Assembly: GCA_910588925.1 (NCBI GenBank)
Contig: CAJURV010000032.1
Span: 1 to 22,474, forward strand
Length of the DNA: 22,474 bases
Direction of reading: 5' to 3'
Source of the DNA: an uncultured Rikenellaceae bacterium
GTDB taxonomy: Bacteria; Bacteroidota; Bacteroidia; Bacteroidales; Rikenellaceae
Within the stretch, counting starts at the first letter, position 1. Every line of letters begins with the position of its first letter. The translations under genes and the position numbers were made by a program. Positions 15,731 through 22,474 of the stretch are shown here, in pieces. The notes beneath the pieces were generated by a model, which was not told the origin of the DNA, made no database searches, and worked only from the letters and a program-made list of their open reading frames with translations.

Positions 15731-16297
15731 TCAGTCGCACACATATCCTGTCGTTATGTCGATATACTTGGCAAAGTATTCGGACACCTCCTTGTGCGGC
15801 ACGAACACGTGCGAGATGTGGTTAGAGTTTCTGTCGACAACGAACACTACGGGCACTCCTGCGTATTCCGTCTTATTTATCGATGCGGGGTTTTCCGGAA
15901 GATAGAAATCGTTCTCTATGCCGTTGGTCCTTGCGAACACATGCAGGTCTCTCGGAATCTATTTGTCGGCCAGTATCGCAAGAGGCTTTCTCGTTAAGAA
16001 CTCCTATATGCCCCAAGACGAAATCGACGCAATCCTTGCAATATATATCATAATAGTTTTGTCCGCTTTTAGTGAATCCGAAAGGATAAACTTATTGCCG
16101 TTAATATCGCTTACTTCGGAGTGGGCTACGTCCGTCAGGTTGAAATCGAGTAATTCCAACTGTTCATGCTGAACCGGAGCGAACAGCATGTTCTCACGGC
16201 TTAGCCGTGCTATCGCCTCCCTGTTTAGCTTATCGTATCTGTTTACCTTTATGAAGAGCAATACGGAGAGCGCTATCGGAATCGGAATAGCTATCAT
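15731..16297 (-). pseudogene. Broken membrane-anchored redoxin-like gene
   Basis: Three frames must be joined to rebuild one protein. The first (16297 to about 16040) gives an N-terminal membrane anchor (I-A-I-P-I-P-I-A-L-S-V-L-L-F-I) and a domain start with L-L-D-F-N-L-T-D-V. In another frame at about 16045-15985 the sequence reads Y-C-K-D-C-V-D-F-V, a CxxC thioredoxin-like motif. The last part (to 15731) is in a third frame, contains an in-frame TAG near 15955, and reads H-V-F-A-R-T-N-G, then V-P-V-V-F-V-V-D-R-N and V-F-V-P-H-K. The layout matches the small thioredoxin-like proteins that accompany NVEALA peptides and 6-bladed beta-propellers in Bacteroides (known context, from memory). At least two frameshifts plus a stop make it a pseudogene. 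Confidence 0.75.
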
Positions 16298-16554
16298 CGC
16301 CCCGACTTGTCGAATGCAAACACCTCGCCTCTCGATCTGATGAAGAACTTGTCGTCGTTAATGACAAGACCATCTATATACGCCAACAGCGACTTATCTG
16401 TCGCTTCAAGTTCTATAATCTCACTATTGCGTATGTCTACGGTTTTCACATTGTCGAAATCGATGGCAACAACCTCTCCGGGTGTAGTGGGCTGTGCGTT
16501 GGTGCAGGCGTAAAGCGATGCAACGATAAGAATAAAGATTATTTTGCGCATCAC
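16294..16554 (-). pseudogene. Truncated 6-bladed beta-propeller lipoprotein
   Basis: Only 86 residues of what is normally a protein of 350-400 remain. A lipoprotein signal ends S-L-Y-A-C (cysteine 17). Then comes the first-blade region typical of the Bacteroidetes 6-bladed beta-propeller (NHL-like) family: S-E-I-I-E-L-E-A, L-L-A-Y-I-D-G-L, D-D-K-F-F-I-R-S, and V-F-A-F-D-K-S-G-R, where family members go on with a phenylalanine and a glycine-rich stretch. Here a TGA follows at once and overlaps the start of the redoxin remnant (ATGA), which suggests an internal deletion that removed the other blades and the redoxin start region. The fragment could still be translated but not fold as a propeller. 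Confidence 0.75.
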
Positions 16555-16564
16555 CTATCTGAGA

Positions 16565-16857
16565 TTAAATTTTTTCACAAGTACATGCTATCCCGCAACA
16601 TACATAATATCCTCCAGCGCATTCAACCTCACAATTAACCGAACACCAACTCCTGATATACTTATGCCACCGCCTATAGCGCAAGATATAGCACCCTGTC
16701 CTCCCGACCAACAAATCGGATTATCAATAACATCATCACTCGACAAAGTCTCTATATTATTTTGGATGATATAGGATAAACTCTTGTTATTCTTGCTTGA
16801 ATAGACAAATGTAGTGGTTGTAGTTGCGACTAACAATACTGCAAGTGCGAAAAACAT
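16565..16857 (-). pseudogene. NVEALA-like peptide gene with frame-shifted Cys-rich tail
   Basis: The open frame 16857-16588 gives 89 residues: a hydrophobic N-terminal segment (F-F-A-L-A-V-L-L-V-A), then N-N-K-S-L-S with N-N-I-E-T-L-S-S, which resembles the N-V-E-A-L-A motif naming a family of small Bacteroidales peptides. After I-S-C the frame turns into low-complexity residues. In the +2 frame, open from 16720, the sequence ends S-W-C-S-V-N-C-E-V-E-C, V-C-C-G-I-A-C-T-C-E-K-I and a TAA at 16567-16565: seven cysteines in 28 residues, as expected for the tail of such peptides. That stop is only 10 nt before the beta-propeller start. I infer a small indel between about 16720 and 16640. A second ATG at 16865, 8 nt upstream, is out of frame across an A run. 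Programmed frameshifting is not excluded, but the neighbours are also broken. Confidence 0.55.
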
Positions 16858-16893
16858 TTTTTCATTGCTCTTTTATTTTTTGGGGTTAATGTT

Positions 16894-16922
16894 TATCTAT
16901 CAGCATGATTAATCGATAGATA
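16894..16922. promoter_or_regulatory. Inverted repeat upstream of the NVEALA-like gene
   Basis: An 8-bp perfect inverted repeat (tatctatc at 16894-16901, gatagata at 16915-16922) separated by 13 nt lies 37-65 nt before the start of the peptide gene. It could be an operator or a leader hairpin. I found no TAnnTTTG promoter for the peptide gene nearby. Confidence 0.3.
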
Positions 16923-17011
16923 TAAATAAATACCCTTTGCCTTACATGACAAGTACAATAAATTTTATAGGTTAATCCAAATCAAGATGATATGACGGCA
17001 TAACAGACGGG

Positions 17012-17552
17012 CGTTTCGGCGGATGAGGGCGTCTTGTAGCGGATAGAGGGGCGCTTGGGTGGAACACGTATATATTTGTGGGTAATATGTTTGTGTTTAA
17101 TGGTTTACTGCAAGATGAGACAGGTGCTATTCCTTATTATCATGCCGTATGGTGGGTTTGCTTTGGGCGGTGGGTTACTCGGCGTCACAGGGACGGAGCC
17201 TGCATGGAAGAACCGCCTGAGCGGGAAGCACTAGAAAGCCAACAAACACCCACAAAGCGAAACAACCGATAATAACCCAATCGCATAAGCGGGCCTCCGT
17301 CGGAGGAGGCTCCGGCCCGCTGGTACTTGTTCCTCGGACCGTCTGGCGGAAGACGTGGCTAACATCCCTCGTACCTCGGGATTAAACGGCGGAATGTGTT
17401 TTATACCCTCGCTTCGTTCGGGCTTCTGCCGGTGTATGTACGCCTTGCGGCATTTTTTGTTAGTTGTTAGGCAGTGTTCTGTGCTTTGTCTTTTGCAGTT
17501 GTGTTTAGTGTAGTTGGAAGTTTCTATTTTTGAGGTGTTAACAGGTTGTTTA
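17012..17552 (+). repeat. Long structured repeat, copy 1
   Basis: This matches a second element at 21771-22474 in the same orientation. Shared blocks in order: an exact 15-nt block (17012-17026 with 21771-21785); 17178-17203 with 22135-22160 (24 of 26 identical); a hairpin near 17213-17224; a GC-rich stem gcgggcc/ggcccgc (17289-17295 with 17314-17320); and a long block 17363-17523. The last includes the segments around cctcggga, tcgcttcg and cgccttgcgg, and a nearly identical tail of about 70 nt rich in G and T. The spacer between the first two blocks differs (about 150 against 350 nt) and is unrelated. No transposase, target duplication or long terminal inverted repeat was recognised. Confidence 0.75.
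17115..17234 (+). CDS. Possible 39-residue membrane-type small protein inside repeat copy 1
   Basis: ATG at 17115 to TAG at 17232-17234. The product begins M-R-Q-V-L-F-L-I-I-M-P, continues with a glycine-rich hydrophobic stretch, and ends L-L-G-V-T-G-T-E-P-A-W-K-N-R-L-S-G-K-H. The last part is in the block shared with repeat copy 2, where the same frame reads L-L-G-V-T-G-S-E-P-A-G-D-R-L-S. Of the differing codons in the well-aligned part, GGC/GGT and CTG/TTA are synonymous and ACG/TCG is conservative, which is what a coding region would give, but the sample is tiny. There is no Shine-Dalgarno, and copy 2 has no start codon in this frame. Low confidence. Confidence 0.22.
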   Translation: MRQVLFLIIMPYGGFALGGGLLGVTGTEPAWKNRLSGKH

Positions 17553-18000
17553 TTTTTGTTGGGGATGTTTCTGGTCTGCTGGCGTGGGTGCATCTCTTCA
17601 GGTTCAGAATATGGTATCTGCTCGCCAGCGGCTTTCCCGGCCTATGTCGAGTTAATCCGTGTAATTTTCGCGAAGCGGCACCCCGGACTGCATGGACAGG
17701 CCTCAGCTAATGCGCATACCAACAAACTTTAAAGGATATTCCCGTCTCGCCAACAACAAAAAAGATTATAATAACCACACGAAACCACAACAAGCCGCAT
17801 GACGCACGCAAAGTGTTCACCTTGACATCCTTTGGCATCACTGCACATCTCGCACATCAAAAGGGCTGTGCCCCCTCGTTCTGGGTACTTTGTCGAGTGA
17901 CAAAACACCTCCCCCGGAAAGGCCACCGGAGGCACCATCACCTAAAATACCCGCCAAAGGGCCACCATCCCAACGGAGGAGTAACGGATATGTTTGTAAG
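17553..18000. other. Gap between repeat copy 1 and the nifJ terminator
   Basis: No supported gene. The left part continues the strongly G/T-biased composition of the repeat tail to about 17590. Short frames exist on both strands, among them a cysteine-containing 70-codon frame on the minus strand (17729-17941) and a proline-rich one on the plus strand from 17890 that runs into the nifJ terminator. None has a start signal, promoter or recognisable domain. Confidence 0.4.
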
Positions 18001-18040
18001 AAAAGAGGGGCTTCGCCGAATCCGGCGAAGCCCCTCTTTT
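18001..18040 (-). terminator. Strong bidirectional terminator after nifJ
   Basis: A perfect 16-bp stem (18003-18018 with 18023-18038, extended by further A-T pairs to 18001 and 18040) with a 4-nt loop, 15 nt past the nifJ stop codon. It is followed by TTTTTT on the plus strand and by TTTTCTT on the minus strand, so it should stop nifJ transcription and also anything coming from repeat copy 1. Confidence 0.92.
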
Positions 18041-18054
18041 TTAATACCTATCGT

Positions 18055-21000
18055 TTACTCTTCCGTAGCCGCATAGTTCATTGCAGCGAAACGTTTGTAG
18101 GTAGAGTAACGCCATTTGGCGTTGGCTTCGGATGCTGCGAAGAGCTCCTGTGCCTCTGCGGGGAATGACTTGAGCAATGACGAGTAACGCACTTCGTCGA
18201 GAATGAACTTCTGGAATTTGCTCCAGTCGGGTTCTTTCGAATCGAGGGTGAAGGGGTTCTTGTCCTGCTCTATGAGAGTGGGATTGTAACGCCACAAGTG
18301 CCAGTAACCGCACTCTACGGCCTGTTTCTCTGTAAGCTGCGATACGCCCATGCCGCCCTTGATACCGTGGTTGATACAGGGTGCGTATGCTATTATCAGA
18401 GAGGGACCGTCGTAGGCTTCAGCCTCTTTGAGAGCCTGGAAATACTGACTCTGGTTAGCGCCCATAGCTACCTGCGCTACATATACGTAACCGTAGGTCA
18501 TAGCCATAGCTCCGAGGTCTTTCTTGCGAACGCGCTTACCTGCCGACGCGAACTTAGCCACCGCACCTATGGGGGTCGACTTAGAAGACTGGCCGCCGGT
18601 GTTGGAGTAAACCTCGGTGTCGAGAACGAGGACATTTACGTTCTCACCCGATGCGAGCACGTGGTCCAATCCGCCGTATCCGATATCGTAAGCCCAACCG
18701 TCGCCGCCGAATATCCATGTAGAACGACGCACGAGATAATCCTTGAGCTCCACTATCTGACGGCAAACGTCGCAACCGCACTGTTCGGCCAACGGCAGAA
18801 GTTTCTCCGTCGCTGCCTTAGAAGCCTCGTACGAATCGAAACCGTCGAGCCACTCCTGCATTGCCGCCTTGACTTCCGCACTGCACTTGTCGCATTCGGC
18901 AACAGCCTTGGTCATAGTGTCTTTAAGACGACTGCGCAAAGTATTGACACCGGTGTTGATACCCAAACCGAACTCGGCGTTGTCCTCGAAGAGTGAGTTG
19001 GCCCATGCGGGACCGTGACCGTTGGCATCGGTGCAATAGGGGGTAGAGGGTGCCGAACCGCCGTAGATAGACGAGCAACCGGTGGCATTGGCGATGTTCA
19101 TGTGGTCGCCGAAGAGCTGGGTGATAGTCTTGATATAAGGTGTCTCGCCGCAACCCGCGCATGCTCCCGAGAATTCGAAGAGCGGCTGTGCGAACTGGCT
19201 GTTCTTGACGCTCTTGGTCTTATCGGCAACAACCTTGTAGCCCACCTTGTCGTGCATGTATATGAAACGCTCGGCTTCGCCCTTTTCGAGCTGACCCTCG
19301 AGCGGCTTCATAAGCAATGCCTTATTGGGAGCGGGACATACGTTGGCACAGTTGCCGCAACCGGTACAGTCGAGCGGACTCACCTGTATCTTGAAACGAT
19401 ACTCCTTGAGTGCGCCGGCAGCCTGAATGGTAACGGTGCCTTCGGGTGCCGCAGCCGCTTCGGCCTCGGTCAACAGGAAGGGACGTATGGCAGCGTGGGG
19501 GCAGACGTATGCACACTGGTTACACTGTATACAGTTGTCGGGCTGCCATTCGGGAACATTTACGGCGATACCGCGTTTTTCATACTGCGATGTGCCGGCG
19601 TCCCATGTGCCGTCTTCGCGTCCGTTAAAGGCGCTCACGGGCAAAGTGTCGCCTTCGAGTGCGTTGATGGGCTCCACTATCTTGGCGATGAACTCGGGAA
19701 GATCGCCGTGATTCTTGGGCGCAGGCACTATAGAGGCCCACTCGGCGGGTATCTCTATCTTGGTGACGTTAGCGCCGGCCTCTACGGCTGCGTAGTTCTT
19801 GTTAACTATATCCTCGCCTTTCTTGCCGTACGACTTGTAGATAGCCTTCTTCATGTGCTCTACCGCGCTGTCGTAAGGAATGACGCCCGACACCTTGAAG
19901 AACGCGCTCTGCATTATGGTGTTGGTACGCGAACCCAAACCGAGCTCGGCGGCTATCTTGGTAGCGTTGATAATGTAGAAGTTGATATGGTGCTCTGCCA
20001 TGTATCGTTTCATGTCGTCGGGCAGATGCTTCTTGGTAGTCTCCTCGTCCCATACGCTGTTAAGCAGGAAGGTACCGCCGTCTTTCAGACCTTTGAGCAG
20101 GTCGTATTTACCCAAATACGAGGGTACGTGACACGCCACGAAGTCGGGAGTGGTGACGAGGTAGGGAGAGTTGATCGGATGGTTGCCGAAACGGAGATGC
20201 GAGCTGGTGTAACCGCCCGATTTCTTCGAGTCGTAAGAGAAATAGGCCTGACAATACTTGTCGGTCGCCTCGCCTATGATCTTGATAGAGTTCTTGTTTG
20301 CACCCACGGTACCGTCAGAACCGAGACCTATGAAGCGCGCCTCGAAGAGTCCGTCGTGTTCGAGATTGAGCTCGGCACCCACGGGCAACGACTTGAACGT
20401 AACATCGTCTACGATGCCCACCACGAACTGGTTCTTAGGCTCGTTCATCTTGAGGTTCTCGTACACCGCCAACATCTGCGCGGGGGTGGTGTCCTTAGAC
20501 GAGAGGCCGTAACGTCCGCCTACGATAAGCGGGGCGTTTTCCATACCGTAGAAAAGCTCCTTGATATCCATGTAGAGGGGATCGCCGTTCGCTCCGGGCT
20601 CCTTGGTACGGTCGAGGACAGCTATGCGTTTGACCGTCTTAGGCAACACGTTCATGAAATATTTGGCCGAGAAGGGGCGATAGAGATGCACCGAGATAAG
20701 GCCGACCTTTTCGCCTTTCTTTTCGAGGTAGGCGATGGTCTGGCGTATGGTGTCGGTAACCGAACCCATTGCTATGACGATGTTTTCCGCATCGGGGGCA
20801 CCGTAATAGTTGAACGGAGCATAGCTACGGCCGGTGACGGCACTGATCTTGTCCATGCATTCGGCAACCATGTCGGGCACGGCGTCGTAGAAACGGTTAG
20901 CCGCCTCGCGGGTCTGGAAGTAGATATCGGGATTCTGGGCGGTACCGCGAGTTACGGGATGTTCGGGGCTAAGGGCACGGGCACGGAAGTCGGCCAACGC

Positions 21001-21600
21001 CTTACGGTCGAAGAGGGGTTCGAGATCTTCCATCTCGAGGGCCTCTATCTTCTGTATCTCGTGAGAGGTACGGAAACCGTCGAATATGTTCATGAAAGGA
21101 ATACGCGACTTGAGCGACACGAGGTGCGATACGGCCGAAAGGTCCATAACCTCCTGCACACTGCTCGACGCCAACATGGCGAAACCGGTCTGACGGGTAG
21201 CCATTATATCCTGATGGTCGCCGAAGATAGAGAGCGACTGTGCCGCCAAAGCACGCGCCGACACGTGGAATACGCCGGGAAGAAGCTCGCCCGAGATCTT
21301 ATACATGTTGGGAATCATCAGAAGCAGACCCTGCGATGCGGTGAACGTAGAGGTGAGTGCGCCGCTCTGCAACGAACCGTGCACAGCACCCGCCGCACCG
21401 GCTTCGGATTGCATCTCTACGACCTTTACGGTCTGTCCGAAGATGTTCTTACGGCCGGCTGCCGACCATTCGTCAACCAATTCTGCCATGGTAGACGACG
21501 GTGTGATGGGGTAAATCGCCGCCACTTCGCTGAACATGTAAGCGATGTGCGCTGCGGCGTAGTTACCATCACAGGTGATGAATTTCTTTTGCTTAGTCAT
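18055..21600 (-). CDS. nifJ: Pyruvate:ferredoxin (flavodoxin) oxidoreductase
   Basis: A 1181-residue single-chain enzyme that decarboxylates pyruvate to acetyl-CoA and CO2 and reduces ferredoxin, central to anaerobic fermentation. Domains in order: pyruvate-binding/TPP pyrimidine domain (A-I-Y-P-I-T-P-S-S at 28-36); transketolase-like domain II with D-R-T-K-E-P-G at 330-336; the gamma-like domain (G-L-G-S-D-G-T-V-G near 425-433); a two-cluster ferredoxin domain with C690, C693, C696, C700 and C745, C748, C751, C755; then the TPP domain with C814-A-G-C817 and C842 for the proximal cluster and G-D-G-W-A-Y-D-I-G at 966-974 with N1000 for Mg-TPP. Length is normal. The frame is open 26 codons further up, but the start M-T-K-Q-K-K-F matches the family. 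Single-gene unit. Confidence 0.97.
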   Translation of the reverse strand: MTKQKKFITCDGNYAAAHIAYMFSEVAAIYPITPSSTMAELVDEWSAAGRKNIFGQTVKVVEMQSEAGAAGAVHGSLQSGALTSTFTASQGLLLMIPNMYKISGELLPGVFHVSARALAAQSLSIFGDHQDIMATRQTGFAMLASSSVQEVMDLSAVSHLVSLKSRIPFMNIFDGFRTSHEIQKIEALEMEDLEPLFDRKALADFRARALSPEHPVTRGTAQNPDIYFQTREAANRFYDAVPDMVAECMDKISAVTGRSYAPFNYYGAPDAENIVIAMGSVTDTIRQTIAYLEKKGEKVGLISVHLYRPFSAKYFMNVLPKTVKRIAVLDRTKEPGANGDPLYMDIKELFYGMENAPLIVGGRYGLSSKDTTPAQMLAVYENLKMNEPKNQFVVGIVDDVTFKSLPVGAELNLEHDGLFEARFIGLGSDGTVGANKNSIKIIGEATDKYCQAYFSYDSKKSGGYTSSHLRFGNHPINSPYLVTTPDFVACHVPSYLGKYDLLKGLKDGGTFLLNSVWDEETTKKHLPDDMKRYMAEHHINFYIINATKIAAELGLGSRTNTIMQSAFFKVSGVIPYDSAVEHMKKAIYKSYGKKGEDIVNKNYAAVEAGANVTKIEIPAEWASIVPAPKNHGDLPEFIAKIVEPINALEGDTLPVSAFNGREDGTWDAGTSQYEKRGIAVNVPEWQPDNCIQCNQCAYVCPHAAIRPFLLTEAEAAAAPEGTVTIQAAGALKEYRFKIQVSPLDCTGCGNCANVCPAPNKALLMKPLEGQLEKGEAERFIYMHDKVGYKVVADKTKSVKNSQFAQPLFEFSGACAGCGETPYIKTITQLFGDHMNIANATGCSSIYGGSAPSTPYCTDANGHGPAWANSLFEDNAEFGLGINTGVNTLRSRLKDTMTKAVAECDKCSAEVKAAMQEWLDGFDSYEASKAATEKLLPLAEQCGCDVCRQIVELKDYLVRRSTWIFGGDGWAYDIGYGGLDHVLASGENVNVLVLDTEVYSNTGGQSSKSTPIGAVAKFASAGKRVRKKDLGAMAMTYGYVYVAQVAMGANQSQYFQALKEAEAYDGPSLIIAYAPCINHGIKGGMGVSQLTEKQAVECGYWHLWRYNPTLIEQDKNPFTLDSKEPDWSKFQKFILDEVRYSSLLKSFPAEAQELFAASEANAKWRYSTYKRFAAMNYAATEE

Positions 21601-21675
21601 TCTTATAAACGTTAATGTCAATATAATTTCCGAGGCATATCGTCGACGGGACTCGTCTCCAAAATTTCCCGCACG

Positions 21676-21683
21676 CAAATATA
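21676..21683 (-). promoter_or_regulatory. -7 box for nifJ
   Basis: Minus-strand TATATTTG, a perfect TAnnTTTG, about 75 nt before the nifJ start codon. The best -33 candidate (ATTG at 21709-21706) is 22 nt away and matches three of four bases. Being inside the upstream extension of the open frame, it supports the downstream start at 21600. Confidence 0.55.
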
Positions 21684-21770
21684 CCTAAATTACATCAAAA
21701 AAACGCAATAATCGTGGATAAAATTATGACTATTATCGTTTCGGAAATGCCGGGTAGCGCAGTGGGCGGA

Positions 21771-22474
21771 CGTTTCGGCGGATGATACTGCGGCGCATTA
21801 TAAAATTCATAATGCTGACGTGTGCTCCCGCCATAACAGTCTGCTTTATAACGAGAATATTCAGGCAATAGAATCTACGACTTGATAAAGGAGACATAAT
21901 CTTTTTACAATATGTTGCGGATATGTATTTATATTTCAGACAAATACGTCACACATGGCAAAAAGGCAAGTCTGCGGATTATAACCCGCTGTATGTTAAT
22001 GACCGGAAAAGACACGGCATCTCGGTGTAATCGGCTAAGACCCATTACTTAATATATCGGTTAATCCATTGAATTTTCGCACGGACTGACAGACAAAGTT
22101 CCGTATAACTGAGAGCGCTTTTTGCGTAGTCTTGCTCGGTGTCACAGGGTCGGAGCCTGCGGGGGACCGCTTAAGCGTGGTGTTCTTTCAATTCCCGACG
22201 GTGATTTAAGCGGAAAGGTTCTATAATTGCCGGAACTTACGCGGGCCTCCGTGTGGGGAAAATTTCTGCCCACCGCGAGGTGCGGCCCGCTCATCCCTCG
22301 TGCCTCGGGATTTAACGGCGGAATTGGGTTTGATTGCCCTCGCTTCGCTCGGGCGTGTACGCCTTGCGGCGTTCTTTATTAATTTTTGTTGGGCAGCGTT
22401 CTGTGCCTTGTCTTTTGCAGTTGTGTTTAGTGTAGTTGGAAGTTTGTGTTTTTTCGGTATTAGAGGTTGCTTGT
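21771..22474 (+). repeat. Long structured repeat, copy 2 (runs off the window)
   Basis: Same orientation and block order as the copy at 17012-17552; see that entry. The shared blocks are 21771-21785, 22135-22160, the stem gcgggcc/ggcccgc (22241-22247 with 22284-22290), and 22292-22445. Inside the GC-rich stem this copy has a different insert that forms its own hairpin (gtggg at 22253-22257, with one intervening base, and cccac at 22269-22273). A terminator-like hairpin (acgcc, ttgc, ggcgt around 22359-22372) is followed by a T-rich stretch, then the conserved G/T-rich tail. The unshared part 21786-22134 contains a 7-bp hairpin at 21795-21815 and no supported gene. Confidence 0.75.

Noticed and set aside
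17231..17593. 120-codon minus-strand frame through repeat copy 1
   Set aside because: In copy 2 the same frame hits a stop early and most differences change the residue, so the region does not behave as coding in this frame.
17890..18168. Proline-rich plus-strand frame of 92 codons
   Set aside because: It runs through the nifJ terminator and into the 3' end of nifJ on the opposite strand, with no start signal.
19015..21615. 866-codon open frame on the plus strand opposite nifJ
   Set aside because: It lies wholly antisense to an unmistakable pyruvate:ferredoxin oxidoreductase and encodes no recognisable domain. It is a by-product of the codon bias of nifJ.
21912..22052. 46-codon plus-strand frame in the unshared part of repeat copy 2
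   Set aside because: The AAGGAG at 21888-21893 is about 18 nt from the ATG, too far to be convincing. There is no counterpart in copy 1 and no recognisable feature.

Overview
This window looks like chromosome from an anaerobic member of the Bacteroidales. An Alistipes/Rikenellaceae-type organism is my guess, but the genus cannot be fixed from the sequence. The evidence is: promoters of the Bacteroidetes type (TTTG, about 20 nt, TAnnTTTG) upstream of several genes; few Shine-Dalgarno sites; a single-chain pyruvate:ferredoxin oxidoreductase; a Bacteroidetes-type lipoprotein dipeptidyl peptidase III; and remnants of an NVEALA peptide / 6-bladed beta-propeller locus. Most of the window is ordinary housekeeping sequence. 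The unusual material lies upstream of plsY and between 15.7 and 18.0 kb, with a related repeat at 21.8-22.5 kb.

Layout. 1-50: a degenerate copy of a promoter-like repeat. 0.25-0.6 kb (-): DUF805 membrane protein. 0.9-1.6 kb (-): FKBP-type peptidyl-prolyl isomerase lipoprotein. 1.9-3.1 kb (+): cation:proton antiporter. 3.1-3.3 kb: tandem promoter-bearing repeats. 3.4-4.1 kb (+): plsY with a strong terminator. 8.57-4.48 kb (-): a tight four-gene operon (GNAT-fold protein, CvpA-family protein, rsgA, class III aminotransferase). 8.7-13.3 kb (+): M49 dipeptidyl peptidase III, MsbA-like ABC exporter, and a thioredoxin-fold secreted protein without its active-site cysteines. 13.7-15.5 kb (-): dnaX. 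15.7-16.9 kb (-): a decayed NVEALA / beta-propeller / redoxin operon. 17.0-17.55 kb: copy 1 of a long structured repeat. 18.06-21.6 kb (-): nifJ. 21.77-22.47 kb: copy 2 of that repeat, running off the window.

How it fits together. The intact genes cover central energy metabolism (nifJ), membrane lipid synthesis and export (plsY, ABC exporter), envelope protein folding and peptide turnover (FKBP lipoprotein, DPP III), ribosome assembly (rsgA) and replication (dnaX). The most noteworthy non-housekeeping signals are four. (i) Tandem promoter repeats before plsY carry a palindrome whose arms differ in a base-pair-preserving way in the copy at the left edge. (ii) The peptide locus has a cysteine-rich peptide tail and a CxxC redoxin motif, both now out of frame. 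(iii) A pair of direct repeats flanks nifJ, sharing conserved hairpins with divergent interiors and a short conserved reading frame. (iv) The thioredoxin-fold protein has lost CxxC. No tRNA, rRNA, CRISPR array, intact transposase or phage gene was seen.
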